Source: Dallia pectoralis (taxonomy: Eukaryota; Chordata; Actinopteri; Esociformes; Umbridae). From it: a stretch of DNA of 64,000 nt. The position numbers and the translations under genes were made by a program. The notes under the pieces were generated by a model. That model ran no database searches. It was given only the letters and a program-made list of their open reading frames with translations, and was not told the origin of the DNA. Within the stretch, counting starts at the first letter, position 1, and each line of letters opens with the position of its first letter. Of this stretch, positions 46,557 through 59,440 are shown piece after piece. Location of the stretch: assembly GCA_029465975.1 (NCBI GenBank), contig CM055739.1, forward strand, positions 7,980,266-8,044,265. The letters run 5' to 3'.

Positions 46557-47490
46557 TCTCCAATTCTACATCTCGCTGTTAACAAAACCAAAAAAATTAC
46601 AAACAAGGTGAGCCGAGCCACTTTAGAAACGAACCCGCTAATTAGATGCTCAAAGTTAGCGTATTGTTCCCTGTTTAAAACCGATGCGACGCATGTTTAA
46701 TTTAACAGCCGAATGCTAATTCCTAGCCACACATACAGTACGATTCTTATTCATATGGCTGCTGAAATATTAATGCTACACCAAGAAGAAGGTCTAGACA
46801 TTTTACATGCAAAGTGATTCCTCCGGTCTGTCTTGGTGACTAGCGGCCTGCTTATCCAGGTTATAACGCTCATTAGCTAATCCGAATGATCTCATTCACG
46901 TTATTATTTGGCATTTTACAATTCCTATATACACTGTGGTATGTCTTTTTTTTTACTAAATATTTGACAAACGGTCAAATATTTATTTACAGTATGTGGA
47001 ATGTTTTGACTAAATGAACCAGTACAGTTATTTTATTTTACATAAAAAGTTTAAATAAATTTGATAACAGTGTATCAATTCAGGGAACCAGACACAAACG
47101 ACCTGCATTTGAGCAAACAGGTTGGGATGTTAATATTTCATTGATTTATTGCCCTGTCTTGCACATTGATATTTAATTTCGGCAAACGGGGGGAAAATAC
47201 AAAAGCATTTGAAACAGAAACTTAATCAAGACCTGTTTGACTCTTTTTATGTCAAATCCAGTAAACACGGTGCTTATTCTCAAAATTGACACATACACGT
47301 AAACAGTTTATTGTATATTTCAATTGTATTCTTCATTCTACACAAACTCTATACGCAGAAACATTTTGCCATTTGTGGTTCAGCTCAGAGCCGATTCAAG
47401 CATTACGTTTGTGTGGTTCCATAAACACTCCAATCAAATGGTCCATCTTTGTTCCCCAGAAGCCTGGTCCAGTGAGTCCCGTTGTCTTTC
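46557..47490. other. Unique AT-rich sequence, no gene seen
   Basis: No arrays. Several ATTA/TAAT cores are present at 46620-46930, and the composition is compatible with regulatory DNA. Not testable here. Confidence 0.35.
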
Positions 47491-47499
47491 ACATTCTGT

Positions 47500-47757
47500 G
47501 GGATGTCGTGTGCGTCGATTACCTGGGGGCAGTGATGGCACCAGGATGCATTGTGGGTAGACGACAAGCTTGGTGAAGGGAGTGCAGACCAGGTGGACTT
47601 ACCAGGATATTCCCATGTTGCAGGGGACTCATTCAGCAGGATATTGTGTTCTGCTATATAGTGCAAACATTGTTCCGGAATTATTTGCGGAACATGATGA
47701 AGAGTTCAAGGTGTTGCCCTGGCCTTCAAATTCCTCAGTTCTCAATTCGATTGAGTA
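47500..47757 (+). pseudogene. Tc1-like transposase fragment (C-terminal catalytic part)
   Basis: MAPGCIVGRRQA at 47535 onward matches the Tc1 phrase MAPGC-x-x-GRRQA. Further on, in a shifted frame, FAEHDEEFKVLPWPSNS...NSIE corresponds to the region of the third catalytic acidic residue (PNSPDLNPIE in intact members). DNA resembling the QQDN block (TTCAGCAGGATAT, near 47632) lies between. Frameshifts and a stop after NSIE show decay, and no inverted repeats were found around it. Confidence 0.8.
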
Positions 47758-47962
47758 ACTGTGTGATGGGCTGGACCCAGTACACCCTCTGTCAGGTCGG
47801 ATGGGGCAATGTTGCTGCCGCCGATTCTCTCGGTTTCTCCAGATATGTTAACGGGTTCACGTACAGACTTGAACTGGGCCACTAAAGGTCAGAACCTGTC
47901 ACTGAACAGCATCCTCACGGCATGTTATCGACCAGGTGGCGTCCACCAGGTGGCGTCGACCA

Positions 47963-48115
47963 GGTGATGAGAGCTACATGGTTTCCTCTAGCTGGGACAC
48001 TTGGCATTCAGTCCATGGGATTGAATCTTGGTTTCATCAGACCAGAGAATTTAGCCCACAGCCTTTCAGGTACCTTCTTGTGTGTCTTTTACACACCCTT
48101 TCCTTTCTTTGCCAG
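47963..48115 (-). pseudogene. Second Tc1-like transposase fragment, opposite strand
   Basis: The minus strand reads LWSDETKI (first catalytic Asp block) followed by LNAKC and RKP, typical of Tc1 transposases of the zebrafish/salmonid type, with stops and frame changes. It belongs to a different Tc1 subgroup from the plus-strand fragment 200 bp away. Confidence 0.75.
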
Positions 48116-48319
48116 AAGAAATAGCTCCAAAGTTTTCAACTATAATGTTTGATGAGGTGGGAGTACACGCAAATGGACGATGCATAATCTGTCCTGCAGA
48201 CTCGCCGGTCCTTCTCTTCAACTCTCTGCTGAGGTGTAGGTGAAGAGAATTCTAAAAGCTAGCTTCCTTAGTAAACCGTTTTATGGAGTGGATCAGAATC
48301 AGGTTTATCAAGTTTGTAC

Positions 48320-48432
48320 ACACCTCACCTAGACCTCCAGTGTGGCTCTCCAGCCCGTACTCACACCTCACCTAGACCTCCAGTGTGGCTCTCCAGCCCG
48401 TACTCACACCTCACCTAGACCTCCAGTGTGGC
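48320..48432. repeat. 43-bp tandem repeat, 2.6 copies
   Basis: Copies start ACACCTCACCTAGACCTCCA at 48320, 48363 and 48406 and are almost identical. A short AATCAGGTTTATCAAGTTTG phrase just before resembles another common fish repeat. Confidence 0.93.
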
Positions 48433-49283
48433 GCTGCGGTGACAGACAGCCATGCTAAATAGCGACGAGAAGGTAACATGTTGTAGTTTGTGTATTACAT
48501 CTGACCCGACTGGAGCCTGTGTGTGGCTGAACAGAAGTGCCGGGCCCTTCTGGAACACAACATAGAGGGGGTTGGAACCGTACGTGTCTGGCTGCCATCT
48601 CCACTCCCATTGACCGAACAGCTGAACAGGGACGGAGAGAGTGTGTGTAGACGCGCGTGTGTGTGTGTGTATCAGCGCGTCTATGTGTGTGTGTGTGTGT
48701 GTGTGGCAGGCAAGCTGCCGGTTTCAGGCTCATTGTAGTCCTCCATTCGGGCTGGTTAAACTCCGTTGGCAACACTCCGTCTCTGGGGACGATTCGGAAT
48801 ACCAGTAACAGGAATTTTAGTACGACAGGTGTTAATATTGGAGGAAGAAAATCACAGAAATGCTCGCCTGCTCGCACACACACACACACACACACACACC
48901 CACGCAGACACTCACTCACACTCTAACACACTAGCTGTTGGGTCATTGTGTCAATCCTAGTCAAAGGTGCCGCCTGACTTGATCCGACACATTAGACGCC
49001 CAGGTGCAGAGCAGATAGAGTTGCACTATATAAACGGCTAATTCAGAGGCCGGTTATGGGAACACCAGCTGCGCCTGTGTTTCTCAAAAATGAAACAATG
49101 TTGGATTCACATATCGACAGAAGGACCTGACATGCAAGGCTGAGACAAACTAATGTCTGTTTCTTCTTTCCCACATCAATAAAATCTGTCCATTGCTTTA
49201 ACGACATGAAGCGCTGTTTACTTCTTAACGGGAAAATGCATTGCGGGATTATTTCAGCATAGGGCACTTTACCAATGTACTCA
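48433..49283. other. Unique sequence with short GT and CA tracts
   Basis: (GT)n at about 48655-48706 and (CA)n at about 48876-48900. No coding support. Confidence 0.55.
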
Positions 49284-49995
49284 AACCTCACCTGGTCCTG
49301 GCGCGATTTGATATCAGACCTCACCTGGTCCTGACAGGATTCGATAACAAACCCCACCTGGTCCTGGGTGATTTGATATTAAACCTCACCTGGTCCTGAC
49401 AGGATTCGATAACAAACCTCACCTGGTCCTGGGTGATTTGATATTAAACCTCACCTGGTCCTGACAGGATTCGATAACAAACCCCACCTGGTCCTGGGTG
49501 ATTTGATATTAAACCTCACCTGGTCCTGACAGGATTCGATAACAAACCTCACCTGGTCCTGGGTGATTTGATATTAAACCTCACCTGGTCCTGACAGGAT
49601 TCGATAACAAACCCCACCTGGTCCTGGGTGATTTGATATTAAACCTCACCTGGTCCTGACAGGATTCGATAACAAACCTCACCTGGTCCTGGGTGATTTG
49701 ATATTAAACTTCACCTGGTCCTGACAGGATTCGATAACAAACCTCACCTGGTCCTGGGTGATTTGATATTAAACCTCACCTGGTCCTGACAGGATTCGAT
49801 AACAAACCTCACCTGGTCCTGGGTGATTTGATATTAAACCTCACCTGGTCCTGACAGGATTCGATAACAAACCTCACCTGGTCCTGGGTGATTTGATATT
49901 AAACCTCACCTGGTCCTGACAGGATTCGATAACAAACCCCACCTGGTCCTGGGTGATTTGATATTAAACCTCACCTGGTCCTGAAGTGATTTGAT
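49284..49995. repeat. 65-bp higher-order minisatellite (33+32 bp), about 11 copies
   Basis: Two related monomers alternate. Both begin AACCTCACCTGGTCCTG; one continues ACAGGATTCGATAACA (33 bp) and the other GGTGATTTGATATTA (32 bp). The dimer is the unit that was amplified, with only CCTC/CCCC and similar single changes between copies. Confidence 0.96.
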
Positions 49996-51205
49996 GTGCT
50001 TATCAACGCGTAGAGCCAAGACTAGTCGTAATGAAACACAGACATAATTAGAACCCATTTTAAATAATCCTTTTGAATAAATTAATTCTGAAATAGGAAA
50101 ATTGCCAATCTCACATTTTGCTGTTGGTGATTCTGCACTCCTTCCAGAAAGGGAGCACCCTAAATTCAAGGTGTTTCTATGCGTCCTATTCTTGTTGATT
50201 CATCAGGCAGGTGGAAACATATGAACATTTTGAATTGACTTGGAGGATTAACCTCCCTGAAATTAAATTAAATGAATTATGTAACTAATCTTTGGAGGAA
50301 AAAAAACAAAATCCTGCTTCACACTTCGTGGTAAAATTAGAATTTTATTCCACCTGATTTAAAACTGCTTACAGTGGGTGTAACTGCGCATCAGATGCAG
50401 CATAGCTGAAAGGCATCAGATTTTATACGCCCACAACTGCAGCCATTAACCTACAGCCACTCAGTTGTGTTCGGTAAGAACCCCCCCTCCCCTTGTCCAC
50501 TTTTAGACACGCAGCGTTCCACCAACTCGGGCAGTTTATCTTTTAGCATATATTGCTTTTTTTCGGCAACAATTAAAGATGCGTTTGGTGTTTATCAAAG
50601 TTCTCAGTTTCTGCGCGTTGGCAATCTCCGCCATTTGCATTCATTTCCCGTAAAGTGCTTTTCTAACTGACACACACACAATAGTCCCTCTGAGTAGCGA
50701 CGATTAGCACATAAAAGCAATGCAGGGAATCTCGGCAGGAGACAATGTGCACATACAAGTGCGTTGCATTCATACGATGCCAAGAGGTTCTAAAGGACTG
50801 TGCATATCTGATGGACGATGAGGCTCTGGGCTGTTCACACTGCTGCCATCAAGCAGACAGAGGTGATTCTGGAGCACGGTAACCAGGACAGAGAGACTGG
50901 TTTTAAACAAAATTAACACTAATCTGCGCCGGATAGTTCTGTTTTACACACACACACACACACACTTTTTTGGGGGATTAAATATAAAATATATATGTTT
51001 GAGATTGTATTGTTTAAAAAAGTAAACATGATCATTTTCATACTTTTTCTCCGGTCTTTATTTTTGTCTTACGTCCAATCATAGTATGGCACAGACAGCC
51101 AATGGCTGCCACTGCATATTTCACTATGGATTGTAAAATGTTTAACAACAAACAAGAGACAAATCAAGTAAAACGTTTATCATTTAAAATAATCTTGCAA
51201 GTAAC
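49996..51205. other. Unique AT-rich sequence, no gene seen
   Basis: A short (CA)n lies at about 50945-50965. No other feature. Confidence 0.5.
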
Positions 51206-51209
51206 ACTT

Positions 51210-51338
51210 TGCACCAATTTCACCAATTTCTTCTATTTCACTAATTTCACCCATTTCACTAATTTCACCCATTTCACAAATTTCACCCATTTCACTAATT
51301 TCACCCATTTCACTAATTTCACCCATTTCACCTATTTC
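51210..51338. repeat. 9/18-bp repeat (TTTCACCCA, TTTCACTAA)
   Basis: About 14 nine-base units, mostly as alternating 18-bp pairs. Confidence 0.92.
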
Positions 51339-53330
51339 ATGTGAAAAACGAGGTATGGCGTTTTTTTAGGGGAGTTTGTAGGTTTTACATTGACTGTGGA
51401 TTGGCCTACTCTCCAGGTACTCTGACCTGAAAATGACTGAGTAATGGTAATACAATAATATAAAACAGTAGTCTACGTTCACTGACCTCTATGTCAACAC
51501 TAACTCATCAGTCTTGAACTGCTTGTCTAATTAGCTAAAAGATATGCGTGCATCAGCATGTATGGCCACTTTAGTTTGCCAATTTTTTTCTCCAAATCCA
51601 TATGTCTCTCAGACTACGCATATATACAACCAATGCACACAAAGAAACTCCTACACATGTATACACGGTGCACACACACACAGGCACACACAGACACAGA
51701 CACACATGCAGCCACACACGTAAACTTGTGACAGATTTAGTTGGACTGAGCCAAACAGCAGAGTGCTACGGTTCTCACTGAACAGAACCCCTCCTGATCA
51801 ACTGTCAACAACCCAAGCTGTGTTCAACTACTCACAATTGACATTTGAAGAGACATTACAACTATACGGAAACGTTATTCAAGAAACCCGCGTGATAACA
51901 ACTCCATTTTAATCCCAAATGTAATCTTCCTGAGTTTGTGGCATTGCTCAGTTGAAGCATAAATGTGAGAATATTATTGTTAACTAGCCACTGCTGTAAG
52001 TCCTTGTGCAATACTTTTCCACGTATAAACCCCATCTATTCTCTAGTGTAAATACATTCAGAGAAGACTGCACGGAGTCATTGAAAAGGCACCTCTGCAG
52101 CCTCTTCTCTCAGCATCTCTCAAGAAAATTCACAATTTGCCAGTTCAAACAAAGCTAACTCTCCAGTGACACCAACAACACAGGCAAACCTATTAGCATT
52201 GCTTCCAAGGGCACCCTGAGGAAAGACACGATTTCCCAACAAAACCAGCTTGCCGTAAATGCGCCACAAAGAAACGCACTGCAAACTGGAAGAATATACT
52301 GGATCATGGTGTTCCTCCCGTTGTGTTATGGCAGTGGGAGATATATAAACGTAACAAACTGTGACGTATAGAAATCAAAGAAGTGAAGTAAAAATGTACT
52401 GTGTGCAAAAGAATTTTCAACATCGAAATCGTGTGTTTTTATTACTGCCAATCAGAAACGTATGGTCTAGAGAAGTGGTCCGAAAAATGAAAGAAGTAAG
52501 CTTGGGTTGAACGGGATGTTCAGCCGAAAAGAAAGACAGTGGTAAAATGTATTTAACAGATGTACTACTCAATAACGAGTATTAGTTCTAAAAGGTATTA
52601 GCGTTATGGTCAGAATTTTTTTCCCGAGAAGCATTCAGTGACTCCGAATCCTGATAATTAAGACTCTTTCCCCGAGGTATTTACATTTGATGGTCTGAAG
52701 TACAATTACGCTTTTGAAACACCGTCCAACGGCCCGCTGTATTTCCCAAGCAGGCAGGAAGTATATGAACATTGGGAAATATCCACTTCTTCAAGTGGGA
52801 TTTACAAGCCAAATCCTTTGGATGTGTTCAAGCTGTCACTGATTGGAGCAGAGTGACTGCATTTCTTTGGCCGAATCCGCGGAGGAAAGGAGAGCGAGCG
52901 AGAGAGAGGAGTGAGGAAGAGTGGAGGGACGGAGAGAGGAAGGGTGCGCGAGTGCGAGGGTGAAAGAGAGAGTGTAGGAAGTAGACAGGGGAGTGGGAGA
53001 GGAGGAAATGGGAGGAGAGAAGGATTCCAACGGAGGTACATTTTTAAACTGTAGGGAGCAGCAGCAGTCTTTCAAAGGAGACGAGCGAAATGACTCGACT
53101 GTAGGAAGCGAGCCACAGCTTTGGGATGTGTGGACGAGGGCTTCTACACTGCTCGCAGCCATGGAATAAGGACACCACAAATGTGAATAGCGAGGAAGGG
53201 CCTAATTTATATTAACAGATTACTTACCGGCGCGCGCTGTCTTTATTGAAATTATTGAGTGTAATTTGCGATGTACATATTCGAGTAATGTGCCGCGCAT
53301 GTGACCGCGCCAACACGCCATGTGTGTAAA
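51339..53330. other. Unique sequence with a GA-rich stretch
   Basis: Purine-rich at about 52875-53020. Imperfect CA/CACAGA repeats at about 51665-51720. No gene was recognised. Confidence 0.5.
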
Positions 53331-53429
53331 TAACAGCGATGAGCCAAAACATTATGACCGTCACGGACACAGCAGGGTGGCGATGGACTGTGTGTTGTGA
53401 CACATTCCTCACGTCACTGGAAATGTCCG

Positions 53430-54275
53430 TGGCTTGTGACATACTAGGCCTTCTGTCAGTTTAGACCAGAAGGATAGCCTTGGGCGCCAAACAGCCCAAC
53501 AGTTAGTGATTTGTCTCTTCTCAGACCACTGTAGGTAGGTACTCACCACTGCTGACCAGGACCACTGTAGGTAGGTACTCACCACAGCTGACCGGGAGCA
53601 CTGTAGGTAGGTACTCACCACAGCTGACCGGGACCACTGTCAGTAGGTACTCACCACTTCTGACCAGGACCACTGTCAGTAGGTACTCACCACTGCTGAC
53701 CGGGACCACTGTAGGTAGGTACTCACCACTGCTGACCGGGACCACTGTCAGTAGGTACTCACCACTGCTGACCGGGAGCACTGTAGGTAGGTACTCACCA
53801 CTTCTGACCAGGACCACTGTCAGTAGGTACTCACCACTGCTGACCGGGACCACTGTCAGTAGGTACTCACCACAGCTGACCGGGACCACTGTCAGTAGGT
53901 ACTCACCACTGCTGACCGGGAGCACTGTAGGTAGGTACTCACCACTTCTGACCAGGACCACTGTCAGTAGGTACTCACCACTGCTGACCGGGAGCACTGT
54001 AGGTAGGTACTCACCACAGCTGACCGGGACCACTGTCAGTAGGTACTCACCACTGCTGACCGGGACCACTGTAGGTAGGTACTCACCACAGCTGACCGGG
54101 ACCACTGTAGGTAGGTACTCACCACTGCTGACCGGGACCACTGTAGGTAGGTACTCACCACTGCTGACCGGGAGCACCCCACAAACCTTGCCCTTTCTGT
54201 GATGCTCTGACCCAGTCACCTGGCCGTGAAAATTTGGCCCTTGTTAAAGTCGCTCTGGTCTTTACTACAGCCCAT
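53430..54275 (-). pseudogene. Tc1-like transposase N-terminus, expanded and truncated
   Basis: The start codon at 54273-54275 leads into MGCSKDQSDFNKGQI, then an in-frame TGA at 54216-54218, then LGQSI and VGCSRSAVVSTYLQW. This is the paired-like helix-turn-helix region of the family. The SAVVSTYLQWSR segment is repeated 18 times at DNA level, and many copies contain a TGA. After the array comes a short RPRL-like piece near 53490 and then the inverted repeat. The DDE catalytic domain is gone, so it is inactive. Confidence 0.8.
53526..54173. repeat. 36-bp minisatellite inside Tc1 remnant, 18 units
   Basis: Unit CCACTGTAGGTAGGTACTCA plus CCACTGCTGACCGGGA. Unit starts at 53526 and 54138 are exactly 17 periods apart. 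Variants are GTAGG/GTCAG, CTGCTG/CAGCTG/CTTCTG and GACC/GAGC. Confidence 0.96.
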
Positions 54276-54407
54276 TTCTCCTGCATTCAACATGTTGAAA
54301 ACAAGAACAGATTGTTTGCTTCTTCTCTAACCTACCCAGACCTTGATATGTGCTTTTGTCTTTCGCCTACACTGTGATTGGTCATAACGTTTTGGCTCAT
54401 CTGTGTA

Positions 54408-57400
54408 TATAAATATATATATATATATATTTACATGAGTAGAATAATTGCCAAGTGGAGTCAGAAAGCCTAAACCACCACAACCACCACGCTGTCTCAC
54501 AACCGTGTGAAAACTCGGCCCTTGTTGTGATCTGACATCAGATGAACACATTCTCATACATGTACGCGCCAAAACTGTAAATCACAGAAGAACGTAACAA
54601 TACAATTAAATGTCGTATGTGTGCTGCATCTATCAGCTTTGAAATACAGTCTCAAAAACATATGGCGGTTTAAACATGACATTCTACAAGTTATTGTTGT
54701 TCTGTGATTATCTCAAATTCAGTTCTTGAACCGATCTCGACGACGTCAAACACTGACAGATGGTCAGGAGAGGAGCATGCTTTTATGTGCTTTTTGTCTA
54801 CACAAAAGGGATCTTCCAGGCATTTAAAAGTGAATATTTAGACACAGCAGAAGGATATGGCCTGGCATCTTCTCAAGCGTAGTACGATTTAGGGCTTCAG
54901 GGATTTGGTGGAACTTGGTTCTACACACCTGGTTCTACACACCTGGTTCTACACACATCTGTTCATGCGGATTATTCAGGGTTTAAAAATGATTCATTAA
55001 TAATAGAAAAAACATGACTTGAAGAGCCTTTTCTCACAGATATTATTTAGGAATTTACAACCCAATTTTTTCCCAATGAAATAGTGGAATGTGAGAAGAG
55101 TGTGAAATAGACACCTCTGTGAATCTAGACTTGTGTTGATGTATGTGATGTAGTAAGTATGACTCTCGCCAGTTATATCCTATTAGGTAAATAGACTTGA
55201 AAGGCAGAACTACACTGCTTCAAGCGACCCCTGGCTTTCCAGACATGCCACTTCTGTTTGCTGTGTGTCGTATCTCACCGATCGCAGTGAGTTGTTAAAC
55301 TGAGGCTTACTTTTCAGAGAGGTTACTCTGCTTGGACACCGCTGGTCAAATTTAGATGCCAGAGGCCAATGCCACGATTTAGCTGAAAGCATAAATTATC
55401 AATTTTGTGAAAACTTGGATGACACTGTTCCCCTGTGAGATTTGACTTTCACAAAATCACACACATTTTTTTATGAATAAAATGTATATTTGTATTTATA
55501 TAGACATTATTAAAACCAACTGAAATGTGTTAGTCGCACATGATAATTCATTTGGTCTAATATGAAACATAATTTTGGGGAAATGTGTTCTGTTGACTGT
55601 TGATTTTACATGCAACAATATTCTTCAGTTTCCGTAACTTAAAGGCGCATTTTGGGATTTTCGGCCGCTGGTGGTAGAAGTGGTTCGGTCAAGCCCATAA
55701 AAACACTCACTTACAAATTGGGAATTTAATGACTTGACTGAGCTAATTCAAGATTTATGACATATAATAGAGATTTTGCCCATTTGGACACAGTGATTAT
55801 ATATGTAAAACTATAACGTACACGTCCAACCCAATACAGGACATTTAAAAAATACTGTTTCGTCCCGGTTTTGCTAGCGACTGAAAACGACGGTGCTGAT
55901 TATGGTTGAGGTTTAGGGAAACACTTAAGTTAAGTTAAACCCTACTCAGTGGCTACTAATAGTGGCAACAATTTTACATATTACAAACGTAAAAGGCTTG
56001 GCCTGTTATAAATGTAGCTCAACAATTCTCCAGAGCACAGATCAGGTCCAAACAATCAACATTATACTGAAAATTGTGCACGACTACATTCTTGTAAGTC
56101 ATGAGGCCAACGTAACTCTTTATTTTCCTCCCTTACGTCTGGTTTCACAATTGTCTCCTGCGATCCTGTGGTGAAAATACTATGGACTGAAAACAGATGA
56201 CAGATGAAAAAAAGAAACGACTTTATACATATTATCCAAACGCATTGCTACTTAACCTAGCTCTTATCAGTAACTCTGATGTGTAGGTAGATATTGTACC
56301 ACATGAAACCATCATGTTTCTGATTATTCGTTTTTATCGTTTTACGAGGCTTAGAGGAATTCAAACGGCAAGGGACCTAAATCAGGGAATGAGAAATAAT
56401 CCAGGCCAGATGGAATAATCCAGGATTTGTAAACCCTAGCAGGTGGGGTGACACAGGCCATTAGACCTGCCTAAATCTCACTTAAATCATGTGCAAACTA
56501 GGCTACAATCCCGTTCTTGCGATTTGTATGATAGGTTTGCTAATTTATTGTTGGGCCTAAGAACATCAGTATTGAGCGTATCGTAACCAGTGTGAAGTAA
56601 TTCCTTCTGCAACTCTGCTTTGGTCTCAATACTGGTTCCTGGTTGCCTTGACTCAAATCTTTGGTAAACCGACTATGTCAACATAACAGCATGTAACCAA
56701 GAGCATTAGTTCTGGTGCTTTAGACAAAATAACTTGTGTTCGGATCATCTTCTGAATCTCTGAAGTCCAGGGGACCTGTGGCTTCCTGGTAGTTTTCAAA
56801 GAGAGTTGGGTGGAGTTGGCTGTTTCCGTTACACTGTTCTTACTTACACCTAGACTTAAAATCGAATCAAACATCTGGTTAGTAATTCAACCCTTTGGTT
56901 CTGGATTAACCAAGATTACCTGTAATGTAAACGTAGCTGCCTTGAATCAAATTGTTTCTGATGATATGGTTTCACACGCCACATTCAAGCGCTACATCGA
57001 GACCTGAGTTCTATAACAGCGCCGAGATGTTTTTCATGACAACCCTGTCCTGCCGATACTGTCAAGGTGTTCTGGCAAGCGAAAGGAAATGCTTTACAGT
57101 TTAATACATTTCTGTAAATCAAGTGGGCTGTTCCTTCTAGTCGAGCTTTTGCAAGCAAGCACAAAAGTGGGCCGGCGTAGACGTCCATAGTGCCCGCGTG
57201 ACACGAGCAAGACACATTAGTAAATAACTACGCCAGATAACAGTGAGAATATACCATCAAATGCGATCCGCGGTAGTTTATGGTCGACTGACATTTATAT
57301 ATAGCTTTTAGTGGCGAGCCAATGAAATGCGGACTTTAAAATAAAGTCGCCGGTGATTCATGTCATCTGGCCGTCAGTCTCACATTAATATTATGATCGT

Positions 57401-59140
57401 ATCCATCATGTTGCACATCCATAATGAACGCCAGCTGTAAAATACAATTTGGCATGACATCACAGAGGAGATTCGGTCGATGGCAGGCTGTTCCCCGCCA
57501 ATGGAGACGCGCTAGGTGAATGCGACCAGAAGACGGCAACACGCATCACCACAATGATGAAAAAGATAGGTGGCGAGACCCGATCGCGGCGTCATGTATT
57601 TACCGGTTAACGGAGCAGATGTAATATACTAAATATCTAGTAGAAAACAGACTGCTAGTGGATTGTGTCATTTACTCCCACCAACCCCCCCCGCAAGGAA
57701 ACAAATGTAGACGGACCGTCTGTGGCTCGATGACCGAACTCAACCCGGTGTGCGTATTGACAGACACACAACAAATTAACTTTTTAAAGCGTTCATCCGG
57801 GCACGTGGGGTGCGTTGCTTTTTTATTTAGACACGGTCGGATTTCAGAATGCAAATTATTGATCACATAAGAAGGCGGTGTCAATTTATTCCACATATTT
57901 ATTTGATAGCCTCACTAAATTTCCTTTGAAAACTGCAGAACTTGTTTTGTATGCAAAGGTACCTCGCACACAGCAATTTATTTTTATTTTCTATGCCTCT
58001 TTCTACTCTAATGCAACAAATGAGAAATGGCACTCTCTGCCCCAGGAAATGTGACTGGAGCGGGAGCTGCACTCTGAGTGTCACATTAAAATATAAGCTG
58101 CTCCTTTAAAAAACACGCTGATATTCCATACCCCAATATTGATTAACAGTCTGTTTGATGTATGCAATACTTGTCCCTTGCAAACTCAATGTTTGAGCTT
58201 AGCTTGTTAGTTCTGCCACTATAACCAATGTTGAAGAACCAGCGATGCCCCCCAGATATAACAATTGACATTCCCTACAGACCGAGGGAGAGAATTCGCT
58301 CGGGACTGAAGTTATGTTGAAAAACTTTCTCTACTTATGCTCAACACAGTGACATAAGAGTTTTGATTTTGATTTGATTAAAAGAAAATTCAGTCTCCTA
58401 CTTTGAAACTTTGTAGTCATTTGTAATAATAATAATCATAAGCAATAATAATAATAATAAATAAAGTACCATCCATCAGACGATGTAGTCAAGATTTATA
58501 TGGATATATGGATTTACTGATCTTTATAAAAGTACCATAGGATTAGGTTATAAAAGCGTCTTTGCATCCAACTCCATCCCATATGTTATTACTCAATTAC
58601 GTTTACTGTGACAGGGATTTTAATCTGTTTGGCCAGAAGGATTTAGAAGACACAAACTGATGACCAAACCAAAGAGAAGTTATTTTTCGAGTTTTATTAC
58701 TGACTTTTACCCATTATTCCAGCCTGCTTATTTGTCATATGCTATTGAATCAATTGAATATAACAATGTTGGTGATCAAATAAATGTACCAGTCTATGAC
58801 ATATCAACGACCTGTTCATAGTGTTTCACCCACTTAATACAAACAAATGGTTAATAAATGACCCCGTTACTCAATGGTTTTGGCAAACTAACGTGCACTC
58901 TTCTGGAATGGCTCCACTATTAACGAAGCCTTATTGTTCTCACTTTAATCTTTCAACAGATGTTTTTCTAATCCCGGTTTCACTGTTGATGTTTTTTGTT
59001 TGACATTACACAGATTCCGGTCCAGAAGTATGTTTATGAAGAGTCAAGATGAGATTGTTGGCTTTGAAACGACATGTCCCTCTTCATGTGCGATCAGCAC
59101 TTTCCCAGGGTTTTTTTTCTCACACACACTATTTGCCCCT
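54408..59140. other. Long unique AT-rich stretch, no gene seen
   Basis: Minor features only: (AT)n at 54412-54431, three copies of GGTTCTACACACCT near 54915-54958, and (AAT)n at 58426-58463. The part at 57220-57520 has many ATTA/TAAT and CCAAT-type motifs and could be regulatory. No exon with domain evidence was found. Confidence 0.45.
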
Positions 59141-59440
59141 CGACACTGGCTGCCTGTTAAGGCTAGGGCTGGTTTTCAGGTTTCATTTTTAACCTAAAAA
59201 GCACTACATCGACTTGTTCCCACTTACGGTGCTAATTTGGTCCAGCCATACATACCTACACGAAACCTAAGATCACAAGATGCGTGACGTATGATTGCTC
59301 CTAGAATGTCGAAAGAAAAGGCTAGAGGCAGGGCTTTCTCCCATAGAGCTCTACTACTGTGGAATGAACTGCCGATTAAGGTTAGAGACTTAGACTCAGT
59401 GCAAACCTTTAAGGGGTTTACGAAAGACTCATCGATTCAG
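59141..59440 (+). pseudogene. L2/Rex-type LINE ORF2 C-terminal fragment
   Basis: One frame reads RHWLPVKARAGFQVSFLT, stop, KALHRLVPTYGANLVQPYIP, then RNLRSQDA, stop, RMIAPRMSKEKARGRAFSHR and LLLWNELPIKVRDLDSVQTFK. HWLPV, KALH, PRSLRSS-like and LWNxLP blocks are the conserved C-terminal end of reverse transcriptase ORFs of L2-like fish LINEs. Two stops (TAA, TGA) make it dead. The following 400 bp may be its 3' untranslated tail. Confidence 0.78.

Larger units (their letters stand above)
53331..54407 (-). mobile_element. Tc1-like DNA transposon remnant carrying a minisatellite
   Basis: Inverted ends GATGAGCCAAAACATTATGACC (left, about 53338) and its complement (right, about 54380-54400, one mismatch) lie just inside TA dinucleotides at 53331-53332 and 54406-54407, as expected for Tc1/mariner. 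The inner sequence matches the antisense of the N-terminal part of Tc1-like transposase. Most of the catalytic domain is missing. A 648-bp array fills the middle. Confidence 0.85.
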
